From NCBI RefSeq assembly GCF_003086295.3, contig NC_092051.1, forward strand, positions 18,347,940 to 18,411,939: a DNA stretch of 64,000 nucleotides, read 5' to 3'. A program made the position numbers and the translations under genes. Under the pieces are notes generated by a model. The model searched no databases and was not told the origin of the DNA. It saw only the letters and a program-made list of their open reading frames with translations. The stretch comes from Arachis hypogaea. Lineage: Eukaryota > Streptophyta > Magnoliopsida > Fabales > Fabaceae. Below are positions 48,401 to 60,427 of the stretch, one piece after another; the stretch's first letter is position 1, and each line of letters opens with the position of its first letter.

Positions 48401-48590
48401 TCTCAACAGTAAAATAATAATATGAGTAATTTACATAGATAAATTGAATGAGAAAAAAAATTACACAAATATCCTAAATTGAATTTTGTTACATACATAT
48501 CTCCTTTAACTCTATATAATTTGAATTTAATTGATGCATAGTCTTTTTATATTGTTAATAATATATATTAGTAGTAAATCGAATTAAACT

Positions 48591-48641
48591 ATATATCAAT
48601 AGTAAATCAAATAAAATTTATTTGATTTACTATTGATATAT
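48591..48641. repeat. Perfect 25-bp inverted repeat with a 1-base spacer
   Basis: The left arm 48591-48615 (starting ATATATCAATAGTAAATC) is the exact reverse complement of 48617-48641. It lies in AT-rich DNA that itself looks weakly inverted out to about 48480 and 48780, so it may be the core of an old foldback element. Confidence 0.85.
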
Positions 48642-49559
48642 ACACAATATAAATGGAATCAACAATACATAGAATTATAAATGATATGCATATAATTCAA
48701 TTCAGTTTAGAACATTAGTATAATTTTGAGTTGAATTTTTTATATGTCTGAATTACCCTAATAATATACTAAGAACAAAAACAAAATTATCAATAATGTA
48801 TATTTACTCTCTAGTTATTGAATGTGTAATTATTTTGGGCTACATACAGTGTAAAAGAAAGTATAGAATAGGCTTAGAAATAAAATTTTCATGAAGTATG
48901 TAAAAAGTCTAGAACACAAAGAGAAATGGTGAAACCCAAAAAAAGAAAAGAGAGAAAAGGTTCTCCGCCAAAAGAGTAGAGAGAAAAGGTTTACATTCAT
49001 TTAGGTCTATTATCATAGTAGATATCCATCATACAAGTAAACTCAATTCTATCCAATGCGCATGTCACTCATTTATTATTTTCAGCGTGTTATAATATCG
49101 GTGAAATTCACCTGATTATTTATAATAATTTTTATTTTATATTAAAGAGTGTACATAAAATATTTGTTATGATGTGATAAATTTAATTTGTTACGGACAA
49201 TAGAGTTGTTCAATTTATAAAAAAACTTATGTAGAAAATTAAAACTTTATAATTATATGATTTAAGATAGTATGAATTTGAATTTAGGTTGTATGGTAAC
49301 CTGATATTTTGTTGAATAGTTTAGAAGATTAGTTTTGATTATCTGGGATAATTTTTTTAAGTTTAAGTTTATGATAAAGGATGTAATGAATAATTATTTG
49401 GATTTAGGACCTTGTTTTTATGATTGCGAGTTTAAAATTTTGGTTGTTTAGTTCATAGTGTATGAGTTATTGTGTAAGGTTTAAAGTGATAGCATTTATT
49501 GTTTTGATGAAGATGTAAGATTTAGAGTTCTTGAGTTTAGGATGATGATTTAGAGATTA

Positions 49560-51446
49560 TAATTGTCTAAAATCCCTAAAATACTCTTTCTTCTTTTTTT
49601 TTCCAAACCAAACCCTAAACCTCTCCTAGCACACACCCCCCGCTGAGAATGAAAGAACGAAAAAGAGAGAGAAAATGGAGAGGAAGCAGAGAGGAAGAAG
49701 AGGGGAAAAGAGGATGACGCCGTTGAGGACCACGCCGTCGTTGCTGTTGTCATCGTGGCTGCGCATGGAGGACTGTCGCCGTTGCTGAGGGAAGCCCAAG
49801 CAGAGAGAAGCAAACGCGCGGAAGAGAGAGAAAGGCGCGATGAACAGAGAAGGGAGATTCCGTTGCTGTCACTGCTAGAAACCCTAGCCGCCGTCGTCGA
49901 AGCCAGCCTCGCCGTCGTTGTCGCAGTTGCAGATTTGGAGCTTCGAAGAGAGAGGAGTTCCCGGAGAGAGAGAAACACCAAGGAGGAGGGACCGTCCGCT
50001 GCTGCGCTGTTCCTGTCGCCGTTCGGATGTACTTGAACTAAGCCATCGTCCTTGCCGCCGGAGTTGTTGGTGCTGTTGGAGCCGAACCGTTCCTGTCATT
50101 ATCCCGGTCCAGCCTTTTTTTTTTATTCTGCTCTAGCTTTCATGTCCTATTATGCCATCATTTAATCTGTCTTGTCATTGTTTTAATTCGATTTTAGTTT
50201 CACCCTATTTTAGATTCCCTGAACTATCGCCAGCTCCATCTTGTCGCTACTCCGGACCAAATTCTGCGCTCATTCGTTTTATTCTACTTCAATCCTCTTC
50301 ACCTTGAATTTGGCACTCCGGGTTTGGTATCTTCGGTCCCTTGGGACCTCGTTGTGAGTAGGCTTTACATTTATAATTGTTTGATTTTGCATCTATAATT
50401 ATTTTGACATATATCTATTATGATCTTTGAATTATATTCACTATATTTGCTTTGAACGATTTTAAATTGATTAGAATAATTGATTTATTAGAATTAAATA
50501 ATTCATTTTTATGAAGTTTATACTTTTGGAACTATACATGAGACTATATATATTTTTGATGAAATTTTGCATTATTCCAAAATGTTTGATTTTACTTGAA
50601 TATCTGTTTTTGAAGCATTGAAGTATTTGTTGGTACTCACTTTTAAAATTGTGAAATATATTTGAAATCTCTTATGATTGAAAAAGATCCCTGATAAGAA
50701 AGTATTATCTGATTTGATTTTATTCGATATCTTATATATTTGAAAGATAAAACATTTGTTGTATTTGAAATTATATGTTTTGAATTGGTTCGGGAGGCTC
50801 GTATTAGAAAACCGTAGTTAACGGCGATTATGACGTTAACTTAGATGCATCTAACTCAGACTCCAGCTAGCAGGGGTGTTGCTAGCCTAACGTGTAGGCC
50901 ACACGTTAGATCTGTTATTCTGTTAGGACACACAAGTGGAAAGGGCTACCCATAGAGGTGGAGCCGCCAAAGTGTGGACTTTTGATTTGATTTCTGAATG
51001 AGAACTCCCTTATTGATTCACTTATTATTATCAACTGCTATTTTCTAATTTAAATTACTTTGATAATAATGTTTATATGGTCTCATGTGGATTATAGATG
51101 TATTGTCTAGTCACTGAGTTGCAAAACTCACCCCTTTTTCTAAAAATATTTTTCAGGAATAAATACTTGACTATGTGAGACTTTCTAATCAAGAGTCACG
51201 ATTTGCAATAAGTATCTATTTTTGTCGAATTCTTAAATGTATATGCTCCATATGTCACAGGCAGGATCCATCCATATTTATTTATTTATTTTACTTTTTG
51301 TTAAAAATATGTAATTATTCATTTTAGAAGCTTTAAATTTATTTAAAATATTTATAATTTTCTTATTCAATTTATATTTGAGTCAGTTAGGCTTGTTAAG
51401 GATTATTTTTCTGAGCGCCGGTTATGGTTCGTTTTGGGCCATGACA
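49560..51446. mobile_element. Probable LTR or LTR remnant of a Ty3/gypsy chromovirus-like element
   Basis: A purine-rich then GC-rich stretch (49640-50100) is followed by a long non-coding region with phrases typical of plant Del/Tekay LTRs: ccttgggacctcgttgtgagtagg, ggctcgtattagaaaacc, ctccagctagcaggggtgt, and gtcactgagttgcaaaactcaccc before TTTTTCAG. The right end …GGGCCATGACA (51446) matches the reversed TGTCATGGCCC start of such LTRs. The left end was not located. The ORFs inside (49550-50136) have no recognisable domain. Confidence 0.4.
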
Positions 51447-51960
51447 AATTGTGTATTTATGGTTTGTTGTTTTTTAGGGTTTAAGATTTACATGTTTGTT
51501 TGGAGGGGTTGACATATACACATCCCAAACAAAAAACTATATATGTCAGAAACTAAATCCTTGATCAATTAATTTTATACTGTTATAGCTTTTTTGCTTA
51601 ACCGTAATCACCTAAATCTTTAACACTCACGCTCCCCTTCCCCAAAAAATAAAAATAAATAAATAAATAAAATAAAATAAAATAAGCTGAAACCCTTAAC
51701 CCTAATCACCCTAAACTTTTAACATTCACCCCTATAAGCTGAAACCATTAACCCTTTTCCATTGTGTATGGAACCCTAAACCCTTGGCATATAACCGTTA
51801 TCCCATAACCCTTAACCGGAATTTCTAAAGCATTTTCGTTTAAAAGATAAACCATACTAGTTAACTCCCAAAGTTATTGTTTCATAATTTGTGTAGGTGT
51901 TTATTGTATATTTTTATGTATAAATTTTAGTAATTATTATGTTGGATATTATAATTAAGT
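51447..51960. other. Intergenic DNA with CCCTAAAC/TAACCCTTAACC stretches
   Basis: Between about 51650 and 51830 there are several imperfect telomere-like words (cccttaaccctaatcaccctaaact, aacccttaaccgg). They are too irregular to be a telomere tract. No gene was seen. Confidence 0.3.
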
Positions 51961-52440
51961 GTTGCGGTTAAGTACGATTTTGGTCCTTAACGTAGAGGCC
52001 GAAAATTTATTTCGTTTTTGGCCATTTTTCGCTACGAAATGATCCGAAAGTTTTAGTTTGTTTTAAAATCGTCCTTCGGACGAAAATGCCCTTCCCCTTG
52101 TTCCCCAAAATCAACCAGAAACAAAAGCAGAACCTGAAGCTGAACCAGAAGCGGAAGAACAATGAAACAACAACAACCAGACGAAGAAGAAGAATAATAA
52201 CAATGGATCATGTATACAGTTAACCATTAACAAAAATTCAATAACCTAAACTAATTCCATCAAACCTAAGCTAATTTAATAACAACAATGCAGCAGCAAC
52301 AATTCAGCAGCAACTTTCAGCAATTCAATAACCTAAGCTAATTATATCATATCCACCTAAAATCAACTAACAGAAAATCAAAATCCAGCTAAACTAATCC
52401 AGAATCAAATCAAGAAACTAACACTAATCAAAAACAGAAA
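51961..52440. mobile_element. One end of a second Mutator-like element
   Basis: The sequence ttaagtacgattttggtccttaacg matches the TIR of the element at 7512 (ATAAGTATTATTTTGGTCCC), and it is followed by related AAATCGTCC and then AAC/CAG-rich interior (agaacctgaagctgaaccagaag). No matching right end was found before the gypsy LTR begins, so the element is truncated or split. Confidence 0.5.
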
Positions 52441-52663
52441 TTGAAAGCGAAATGGTTTATATGGTTTGGATGATGCCACTTGCTCTAAATGTAAAGCATG
52501 CATTCCGTCCCTATATAAAACTGTTCTGGCCCAACCCAACGGTAACCGGGGATTCATGAAGCGAACCCACGATCCGGCCATACAACGAGGTGCACAACGC
52601 ATGACATGACCTCATCAGAAGAGACCAGGACAGATGGCAGAAGCTTTAGAGTATCCTTGCAGG

Positions 52664-53385
52664 TAGGGGTGGCAAGCGGGGAAGCCCGCCCCGCCCCACC
52701 CCGCCCGGCCCCGCCAGAAGCCCGCCTTTTGGTGGGCTGGCCTGCCCCGCCCCGCCTAGTGAGGTGGTCCCAAAATCCCAACCCGCCCCGCCTAATGGCG
52801 GGCTGGCGGGCCAGTGGGCTAAGCCCGCCAAATATCCTCTTTTTTTTTTTTACTTTTAACTATTAAATAATATATATAAAGGCATAAAAAATCTCTTCTG
52901 TTTTTTACTTTTAACTATTATAATTTCTAAAAGTATAAACAAATTATAATTTTTATATTCACAAACATTAAAGTCTTTGTAATTATAAATATCTAATAAA
53001 CATAATTATAAACTAAGTTTTCATCCAAAACATAATTATAAATATTGTTCCCAAAGCAAAATAATCATAATCCAAAACATAATTATAAATATTGTTTCTA
53101 AAACAAAATAACATAATCCAAAACACTCAATTTTCATCTTCATTCTCTTGTAAGTTGAGTTGGGGGAAGTTGGGTTTTGGCAAAGAAAATTGTAAAAAAT
53201 CCCTTGCCAAAAAAATACTAAGCCCAGCAAGGAAGCCCGCCCCTCCCCGCCAAAACCCGCGGTTTAAGCGGTGCAGGTTAGGCGGGCTTTTGCTATTTGG
53301 CGGTCCCAATTTTTCAGCCCAGCCCGTCTTTTTTGGCGGGTTACACGGGTCGGCCCAGCGGGTTTAGGCCCGTTTGCCACCCCTA
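52664..53385. mobile_element. GC-rich hAT MITE inserted in the Tat LTR
   Basis: 722 bp with TIRs TAGGGGTGGCAA / TTGCCACCCCTA and perfect 8-bp target duplications CTTGCAGG at 52656-52663 and 53386-53393. The subterminal regions are rich in GGCGGG/CCCGCC, and the core is AT-rich. No transposase is present. Confidence 0.92.
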
Positions 53386-53967
53386 CTTGCAGGTAGTCCC
53401 ACCCATCGACCCACCGACGTTTGCTGGTACCACACCACTTCAATCCTCGCACTCAGGTTCCGACTCTCACTTCCAACGATCTTTCCACCACCAGTCCAAC
53501 GGGAAACCGAACAATGGCGTCGTCTGTAGAAACCTGACGTGAGCTGAGGATTGAGGCTTTCCACCCAGTGGACGAGCCAGAAGAAGGGGGGTGATCGCCA
53601 AGGGCGTCGCCTCATGAGTAGGGTGAGCACGGGAACCTCTTGGAGCCACCGACCAATCCCTTCTGACAATGGCCGCTCCCACGAGCAATCCCCTAAAAGG
53701 CGTCCATTTGGGGCTACAGGCAATGATAACTCCTGGATCATATAAGAACTTAGGCACATGGTTCAAAACCTCGAGAGAGAGCTGGCGGCGAGGGACCGCT
53801 ATAACCTTAAGGTTAGCTCTAACACCGGCTCGCGCGCATAGCCCCAATCCAGCCATTCTCGCACTCGGTCCCCCGCGAGGAGATCAGGAGAAATGTGGCA
53901 GGAAGAAGAGGACGACAGGCATGACCAAACCGATGGTCGATCCTAGCCTTTATACTCCCGAGACAAG

Positions 53968-54408
53968 TTGAGAAGCCGAAAATGTAAGGAGGAGCAGAAG
54001 AGGAAATGCCGGGATCCCGTGGTGATTTACGCCACTCCCTTCCACTCTTCCATCCCCAAGGTCTGCCTACCCATGATCTTTGATAAGCCGATGGACATGA
54101 AGTATGATGGTACCAAAGACCCACAAGAGCACATCATGACTTTCAAGGCCAGGATGAACCTGGAAAGTGTGGGAGATGCGGTCAGATGCCGAGCGTTCTC
54201 CATAACCCTGGATAGCGCGGCAATCCGTTGGTTCAATTCTCTCTCACAAGGTTCCATAGCCATCTTCTCGAATATTTCTCTAAAGTTTCTATCCCAGTTC
54301 ACTACTCGCATTGCCAGGGCAAAACACTCAATTAACCTCTTGGGGATAACACAACGGTCAGCGAGCCCACGAAAAATTACCTGGATCATTTTAATGATGA
54401 GTGCTTAG
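53968..54408 (+). pseudogene. Ty3/gypsy gag, capsid part
   Basis: Retrotransposon gag region readable for about 146 codons (MKYDGTKDPQEHIMTFKARM, AIRWFNSLSQGSIAIFSNI). It then goes out of frame near 54400; further gag sequence continues in other frames to 54783. Confidence 0.75.
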
Positions 54409-54783
54409 AGATTAACGTCCTCACAAACTCTGTGGCTAGCTTGTGCGTCACTAACGGCCTAATGAACCAGGACTTTCAGAAATACTTGACCACCAAGCCT
54501 ATTTGGATCATGTAAGAGATACTGGGCATGGCAAGGGAGTATATAAATGATGAGAAGGTCAGCCAAATGGTAGCCTCCAACAAACGGCAGCTAGCCATCC
54601 CACTCACTCATCAAGCCATTAATTCGGAGAAGCTGAAGGATGCCCAAGAGAAATGGTATCCGGGAGATCGTTCAAGCCATTTTCTCGGGTAGGCAAATTC
54701 ACGAATTACACCCGCTGACCGTCCTGATAATGGAAGTCTTCCAGCATATTGGGGACAAAGGCATCCTACCCAAGCCGAGGTAG

Positions 54784-55191
54784 TTGAAAGACCAGACTGA
54801 AGGGAAGAAGAACCTCTATTGTGATTATCACAAGGGTTTTGGGCACAAGATGCGGGATTGCTTTTACCTAAAGGACGTGCTAGAACAGGCTATCCAAAAA
54901 GAAAAGTTGAATGAATTTTCATGGTTCATCTGGGAACTAAGGAGAAAAGAAAGAGAGTGTTTAGAAGAAGACCAGAGTCGGACTGTCAAGCTGAGGCAAG
55001 ACCCTTCGGAGAACCCGGACACAACCCCAACAGTTGTGATGAATGTGGTGGTCGATAGAAATGTCCCACTAAAATCAAGGTCTGCAACAAAGAAAGATGC
55101 CAAAGTACTTGCCATGACATTTGGAGAAAAACTGTCTCCTAAGGAGCTTCCTGAAATATTATTTGGCCCAGGAGACCGCCGGTGTGACGAC
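54784..55191 (+). pseudogene. Ty3/gypsy gag, zinc-knuckle region to protease linker
   Basis: The zinc-finger-like segment YCDYHKGFGHKMRDCFYLKD is visible, followed by the linker LSPKELPEILFGPGDRRCDD. The frame is interrupted by the hAT element at 55192; its continuation (DLPEDPPMVITARI) lies at 57400 on the other side. Confidence 0.8.
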
Positions 55192-57391
55192 TAGGGGTGT
55201 AATCGGCTCGGTTCGGTTCGATTTTGGACCGAAAATCAACAGAACCGACCTGATCGGTTCTACAATGAGACCAACCATTCGGTTGGCTGCTGTTTGAACA
55301 ACCAAACCGAACCGAACCGAACCAACAGCGGTTTGATTCGGTCGGTTTTTTCTATTTTTTTACATCTAATAATCAGAATTTAAAATACCATAAAATGAAG
55401 TTTAAAACCTTCAATAAACTAGAATAACAAGAGTATATCACATCCAAATCCAATACAAATTCAACTTAATTAAACATAAAACAAAGACAATTAAAAATGT
55501 CTAGCAAAACAACAAAAGTAAACACACTTTAAACCGAAACATTCACTTTAAAATAAATAAAAACCAAACAGCCACCATGCTTAATCTGAATCCACACCAG
55601 ACTCATCCTCATCTTCTTCGGTTGGTGCAATTTCTACAAAAATAAAACAAGAAAATCAATATAGATTATAACTCATGAACAGCACCAACAGTTTTGTTTC
55701 CAGCAACAAAGATGAAACTAGACTACTATGAAAAGGTGTAGACAACCTGTATATAAAATAAACCAATAGCTAGTATATAAATCCTTTAAAGCATGGATAC
55801 AAGCACATTACACTATAAAATTTCAAATTCAACCATTGTTAGTGGACAATTTTGATTCTCTCTTCATTTCTCTCTATGATCATTCATATATGTATATTGT
55901 GTTATAATGCAGCACTGTTGAGCAACAATAATGAATTGATGACTTAAACGCATAAGAATGCACTCAACAGTAAAAAAGAATAGCAATGACATTTAATATC
56001 AATAACACAAAATAATGCAGTACATGATTTAATGGATGAGCTTAATTAATTAAAGTTAAAATAACTTCTATCTTTTAATACTATTGTTTGTGCAGATGTG
56101 TACAATTGAATAAAAAAGGATCAAAAGCTCTAATAGTTATCTTCTTTCACTTTTTGCTCAATCCACCAAACAAGCATCATTGGATTTAAAAACAACATGA
56201 TCTAACAATAGGTTGTATTCTTCCAACAAGCATTGGATAACAACTTCAACACCTTGCACCAAAACCTTTGTTTCTCAACATACAATCAGAAACTCACATA
56301 ACAGTACAACTAGCTAGTTTATTTGCATCATTTAATACTCACTAACTGCCATACATTATTTTGAGATAATTCAACACAAATCTACTAAGATATAAGCAGC
56401 TGATACACAACTCATAAACAAAACCAAAACAGCTCATAAGCAGCTCATAAACAGAACCATAAGTAATTCATTTTTAAAGCCAATCAACAGAATCTAAATG
56501 ACCACAAACAATCAGAGACAGCTACACATATATATTTAAGAAGACACTAAAAACAATTATTCAGGTTAAATCAAGTACAAATATCACTAAAACTAAATCA
56601 AGTACAAATATCACTAAAAATATTGCAGACTAGGATTTTGTTGACAATATATACATTAATTACTGTAAAAAAAATTATAACCAAGCACAAAATCTAACCT
56701 CTGAAGAAGACATCGTTATGTTCCTTTTTGGGTTTTTGCAGGAGAGGGACTGGTTGCTCGGCCACTAGAGTCTTGCTTGGCGACTGGATTGCTGCTCGGC
56801 GACGGACTGCTGCTCGGCGACTGGATTGCTACTCGGCAATGGACTGCTGCTCGGCGAATGGTTTGCTGCTCGGCGATGGACTGGTTGGAGTGCTGCTCGG
56901 CTTTGGCTTTTTTGCGACGGCGACCCTGCGACGGCAACCCTGCGACGGCGATGAATGAACGACTTCGAGCGACGATTGGCGACTTCCTTGACAGTGGACA
57001 GCACTCTCTGGCTCCCTCAGCCTCTCCTTCTCTCAAGCATGGAGGTCGGAGGTGGAACCGTGGAAGAATGGGAGAGAGAAGTGTTTTGTGGGTGACTGGA
57101 TTTAGGGTTCGCGTAAAAGGAGAAGAAGAAAGCTAGGGTTGTGGCTGAGTGGCCCTTTTATACCTAGGTTAAAGGACAACTTAGTAAAAACACACACTAC
57201 TGAACCCTCACTCTTCGGTTCGGTCTGGTTCGGTTTGATTTCAGCAAAGGCAACCAAAAATCGAACCGAACTGATCGATTTAGTTCGAAAAAAACAAAAA
57301 AAACCGGTTTTTTCGGTTTTCAATCGGTTGTTGTAAAATTCGGTTCAGTTCTGCGATAATTTTCGGTTCGGTTCGGTAACTTACACCCCTA
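55192..57391. mobile_element. Non-autonomous hAT element, 2.2 kb, inside the gypsy ORF
   Basis: TIRs TAGGGGTGTAA / TTACACCCCTA with perfect 8-bp target duplications GTGACGAC (55184-55191 and 57392-57399). The ends are dense in CGGTTCGGTTCGG motifs. Minus-strand coding remnants are possible: an ATG-TCTTCTTCAGAG exon at about 56710 with a GT donor, and a TTTTGTAG acceptor near 55635 followed by an acidic stretch (EEDEDESGVDSD and stop). An approximately 18-bp minisatellite (gctgctcggcgactgga-like) lies at 56753-56890. No transposase core was found. Confidence 0.9.
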
Positions 57392-57399
57392 GTGACGAC

Positions 57400-59746
57400 C
57401 TCCCAGAAGACCCTCCAATGGTGATTACAGCGAGAATCGGGATCGGTCTAGTCAAGCGAATCTTGGTCAACACAGGGGCCAACTCGAACATCATGTTTCA
57501 AAATGTGTTCGACGCCTTGGGTTTCAAGGAAAGAAATCTCAAGGACCAACAGCATGGAATTGTAGGATTAGGTGACAACTACATCAAGTCCGACGATTTG
57601 TGGTCTTGAGAGACTCCACAGTGTACAACGTCATCCTCGGAAGAAGAACCATCAACAAACTATTGGTGGTCATCTGCATGAAGTTCCTAACAATGAAGTT
57701 CGTGGCAGACGACGAGTTTATAGGGACGATCCGGGGTGACTTGGAAATGGCCTTCGCTTGCGATAACGCTAGCTTGTCCCTCCGAAGGGGGTCCAAGGTG
57801 GCAACCGAGGTGTTATTAGCTGATCTGGATGCTAGGATTGACGAGCACCTGAGGCCCAAACCCCAGGGTAACCTGGAAAAATTACGGGTAGGGAAAACGG
57901 AGGACAAGTTCACATTCGTGAATCTCAACCTCCCCCAAGAATTGAAAGGACCACTGATTGAAGCCATTCGAGACAACAAAGACCTACTTGCTTGGACTCC
58001 AGCTGACATGCCCGGGATAGACACAAACTTCATATCTCACAATCTGGCCATTATACCGGAGGTACATCCTGTCGCACAGAGCAGGAGAAAGATGTCGTCA
58101 AAAAGGACAAACGAAGTAGCCAAGCAAACGACTAGCTTGTTGGAAGCCAGTTTCATCTGATAACATGACTATTCCACATGGCTATCAAATGTGGTCCTTG
58201 TGAAGAAGGCAAACGGGAAATAGAGAATGTGTGTGGAATACTCGAACCTTAACAAAGCATGCTCAAAAGACTCATTTTTCCTTCCCAATATTGATTCCTT
58301 AGTGGATGATGTGGCATGGTACAATTTTTTAAGTTTCATGAATGCTTACTCGGGATACAACTAGATTCCAATGCACCTACTTGACGAGGAGAAGACGGCG
58401 TTCATAACGCCAGGAGGGGCGTATTGTTACAAGGTTATGCCATTTGGCTTGAAAAATCTGGGAGCAACCTACCAAAGATTGATGAATAAGGTTTTCAAGG
58501 ACCACATAGGTAGGTTGGTAGAAGTCTACGTCGATGACATGTTAGTTAAAATGGCCGAGCCGAGCAGTCTAATAGTCAATCTACAGATCATCTTTAACTC
58601 CCTCTAGAAGCACATCATAAAATTGAATCCTTTGAAATGTGCTTTCGCCTGGAAGCAGGGAAGTTCTTGGGATTCATGATCACCCAAAGAGGGGTAGAAG
58701 CTAACCCAGATAAATGCGAAGCCGTGCTTCGCATGAAAAGCCTCGGGTGTATGAAGGATGTGTAAATACTAGTAGGAAGGTTGACGGCCCAATCTCATTT
58801 CCTCGGCACATCGGCGGCTAAAGCACTACCATTTTTCAACTTGGTGAAAAAGGAAATGGCCTTTGAATATAGCCCATCTTGCGATGAAGCTTTTAACCAT
58901 TTTAAAAGGATTTTCCAAACCACCCGTCCTCGGGAAGCTAAGAGAATGAGATCCCTTATACATGTACCTGGCAGTGACAGAATAGGCTCTGGCCGCCGCT
59001 TTAGTGCGAGAAGAAGGCAAGCAATAACAATCCATGTATTTCATAAGTAAGGCGCTCCAAGAGATGGAGCTAAGGTACACGAGATTAGAAAATGTGGCTT
59101 TTGCTTTGTTGGTCTCCTCTCGAAAGCTAAGGCAATATTTCCAGGGTCACCCGATCACAGTGAAAACTGACCAAGCGATCAATCAAATCTTACAAAAATC
59201 CGACTTAGTAAGGCAGATGATGGCTGGGCAATAGAGTTGTCTCAGTACGACATTCAATATGAACCCTTCCACGCCATCAAAGCGCAGAAAATGGTTGACT
59301 TCTTGGTAGAGGTGGCCGGCTAACCTCCCGAGGCCCCGAGCACACGGTGGAAGCTCCATGTTGACGGAGCATCCAACCAAGCGTTCGACGGGATAGGGAT
59401 CAAATTAGAAAACTCAGAGGGGATGACTTACGAACAGTCTATCAAATTTGAGTTTCCAGTCACCAATAATCAGGCAAAGTATGAAGCTGTGATTGGAGGC
59501 TTAATAATGGTGAAAGAGGTCGAAGTAACGAAGCTTGAAGTCAACAGTGACTCACAGGTCGTGATCGCCCAAGTAAAGGAGACGTACCAAGCTCGGGATC
59601 CGCTACTACAAAAGTACTTGAAAAAAACCAAACAATTGTGCAAGGGCTTCAAGGAGGTGATTGTCCAGTATGTGCCTAGGGAAATGATCGCTAGAGCGGA
59701 TCTCTTGTCGAAGTTGGCTAGCACCAAGCCCGGAATGGAAAATTGA
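57400..59746 (+). pseudogene. Ty3/gypsy pol: protease, RT, RNase H and Tat-type second RNase H
   Basis: Protease: VKRILVNTGANSNIMF (the usual DTGA reads NTGA). RT: TAFITPGGAYCYKVMPFGLKN and YVDDMLVKMAEPS (catalytic YVDD kept, about 58530). RNase H: KALQEMELRYTRLEN and KLRQYFQGHPITVKTDQ. Second RNase H: NNQAKYEAVIGGLIM and ADLLSKLASTKPG. The pieces are in several frames with stops at, for example, 57607, 58158 and 58605, so the polyprotein is dead. The protease Asp to Asn change would abolish it independently. Confidence 0.85.
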
Positions 59747-60016
59747 TCTTTTATCCGAGGCTTGGTGAAGGAGCCATCGGTGGCCCTGTGGGTAGCTTAA
59801 AGCCAAGAAGAACCCCCTCCTGGATCAATCCAATCCAGTGGTTTCTCGAGAAAGGTGAGCTTCCGGAAGACAAGGAAAGAGCTAAGGTCATAAGAAGAGA
59901 GGCCGCCAAATATATGGTAGTGCACGGTCAATTATACAAGAGAAGGTTCAGTCAACCCCAGCTGAAGTGTTTGCGACCTGAACAGAAGGAGTATGTTTTG
60001 AAGGAGGTACATGAGG
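59743..60016 (+). pseudogene. Ty3/gypsy integrase N-terminal fragment
   Basis: Reads INPIQWFLEKGELPED … LKCLRPEQKEYVLKEVHEG, collinear with LDPITNFLEYGKLPD … LKCLHPDQTDYVLREVHEG of the element at 829. The match stops at 60016, and the zinc-binding domain is cut after its first His. Confidence 0.8.
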
Positions 60017-60049
60017 GCACTGGTAGATATTTGCTTCTTCAAATTCATC

Positions 60050-60427
60050 ATGACTAACCAGGAGATAAGTTATTATGATCTCCGCCACACCCGTAAACAA
60101 ACATGCACAGCCACCGCATTTTAAGATTTTGTAACGTTCCCGTCCTTAATCGTGCAGAGAATGCTACCAACATTCTCCGACATAGCTCGGGAGACCACGA
60201 GAAATCCGATTGACCTATGCACCACGAACAGTCAATCGTGGAGTGTCTGTTGGGTCATCAAGAAGGAGCACCTGCATCGCATCGTCTTCACACGAGGGTG
60301 GCAGAACTTCTACAACCATTACCATCTTCAATTCGGCTTCATGCTATTATTCTCATATCACCAACAACATTTTTTATTTGTGACCATCCATAGCCGCAAT
60401 TTCTACAAAATCAACTATAGAAGGTAA
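60050..60427 (+). pseudogene. B3-domain (REM-like) transcription factor fragment
   Basis: One frame runs from an ATG at 60050 through a TAA at 60122-60124 to a stop after 60427. Around and after the premature stop the translation follows a plant B3 DNA-binding domain: FVTFPSL, LPTFSDIARETTRNPIDL, WSVCWVIKKEHLHRIVFTRGW, NFYNHYHLQFGFMLLFSYH, FLFVTIHSRNF. Family knowledge: B3/REM proteins bind DNA in the nucleus. The internal stop, and the lack of other exons on either side, suggest a pseudogene or a captured exon. Its left edge almost touches the point where the gypsy homology ends. Confidence 0.65.

Larger units (their letters stand above)
47998..49559. other. AT-rich intergenic DNA
   Basis: It begins with the upstream region of the 55-aa gene. 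It contains a (TA)n tract and a 25-bp perfect palindrome (separate entries); otherwise no gene or known element was recognised. Confidence 0.4.
52441..60016 (+). mobile_element. Decayed Tat-lineage Ty3/gypsy retrotransposon
   Basis: 5' LTR (TATA CTATATAAAA near 52511; right end …CCGAACA at 53513, interrupted by a hAT element), primer site starting TGGCGTCGTCTG at 53515, gag (53968-55194), protease (from 57400), RT, RNase H, the second RNase H of Tat elements (59423-59746) and the first part of integrase. It stops abruptly after VHEG at about 60016, with no integrase core and no 3' LTR. There are many stops and frameshifts. The left LTR edge could not be fixed. Confidence 0.8.

Noticed and set aside
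49550..50136. Overlapping ORFs on both strands in a GC-rich, purine-biased stretch
   Set aside because: Long frames in all directions come from the biased composition (gagaga, gccgtcg). No domain is seen, and the region reads as part of an LTR-like repeat.
51650..51830. Interstitial telomere tract (CCCTAAA-like words)
   Set aside because: The words are irregular and interspersed with ACCGTTA and AAGCTGAAACC. There is no run of perfect heptamers.
53364..53971. ORFs on both strands around the gypsy leader
   Set aside because: They overlap the LTR end, primer site and gag leader of the Tat element; the real gag homology starts later and on the plus strand.
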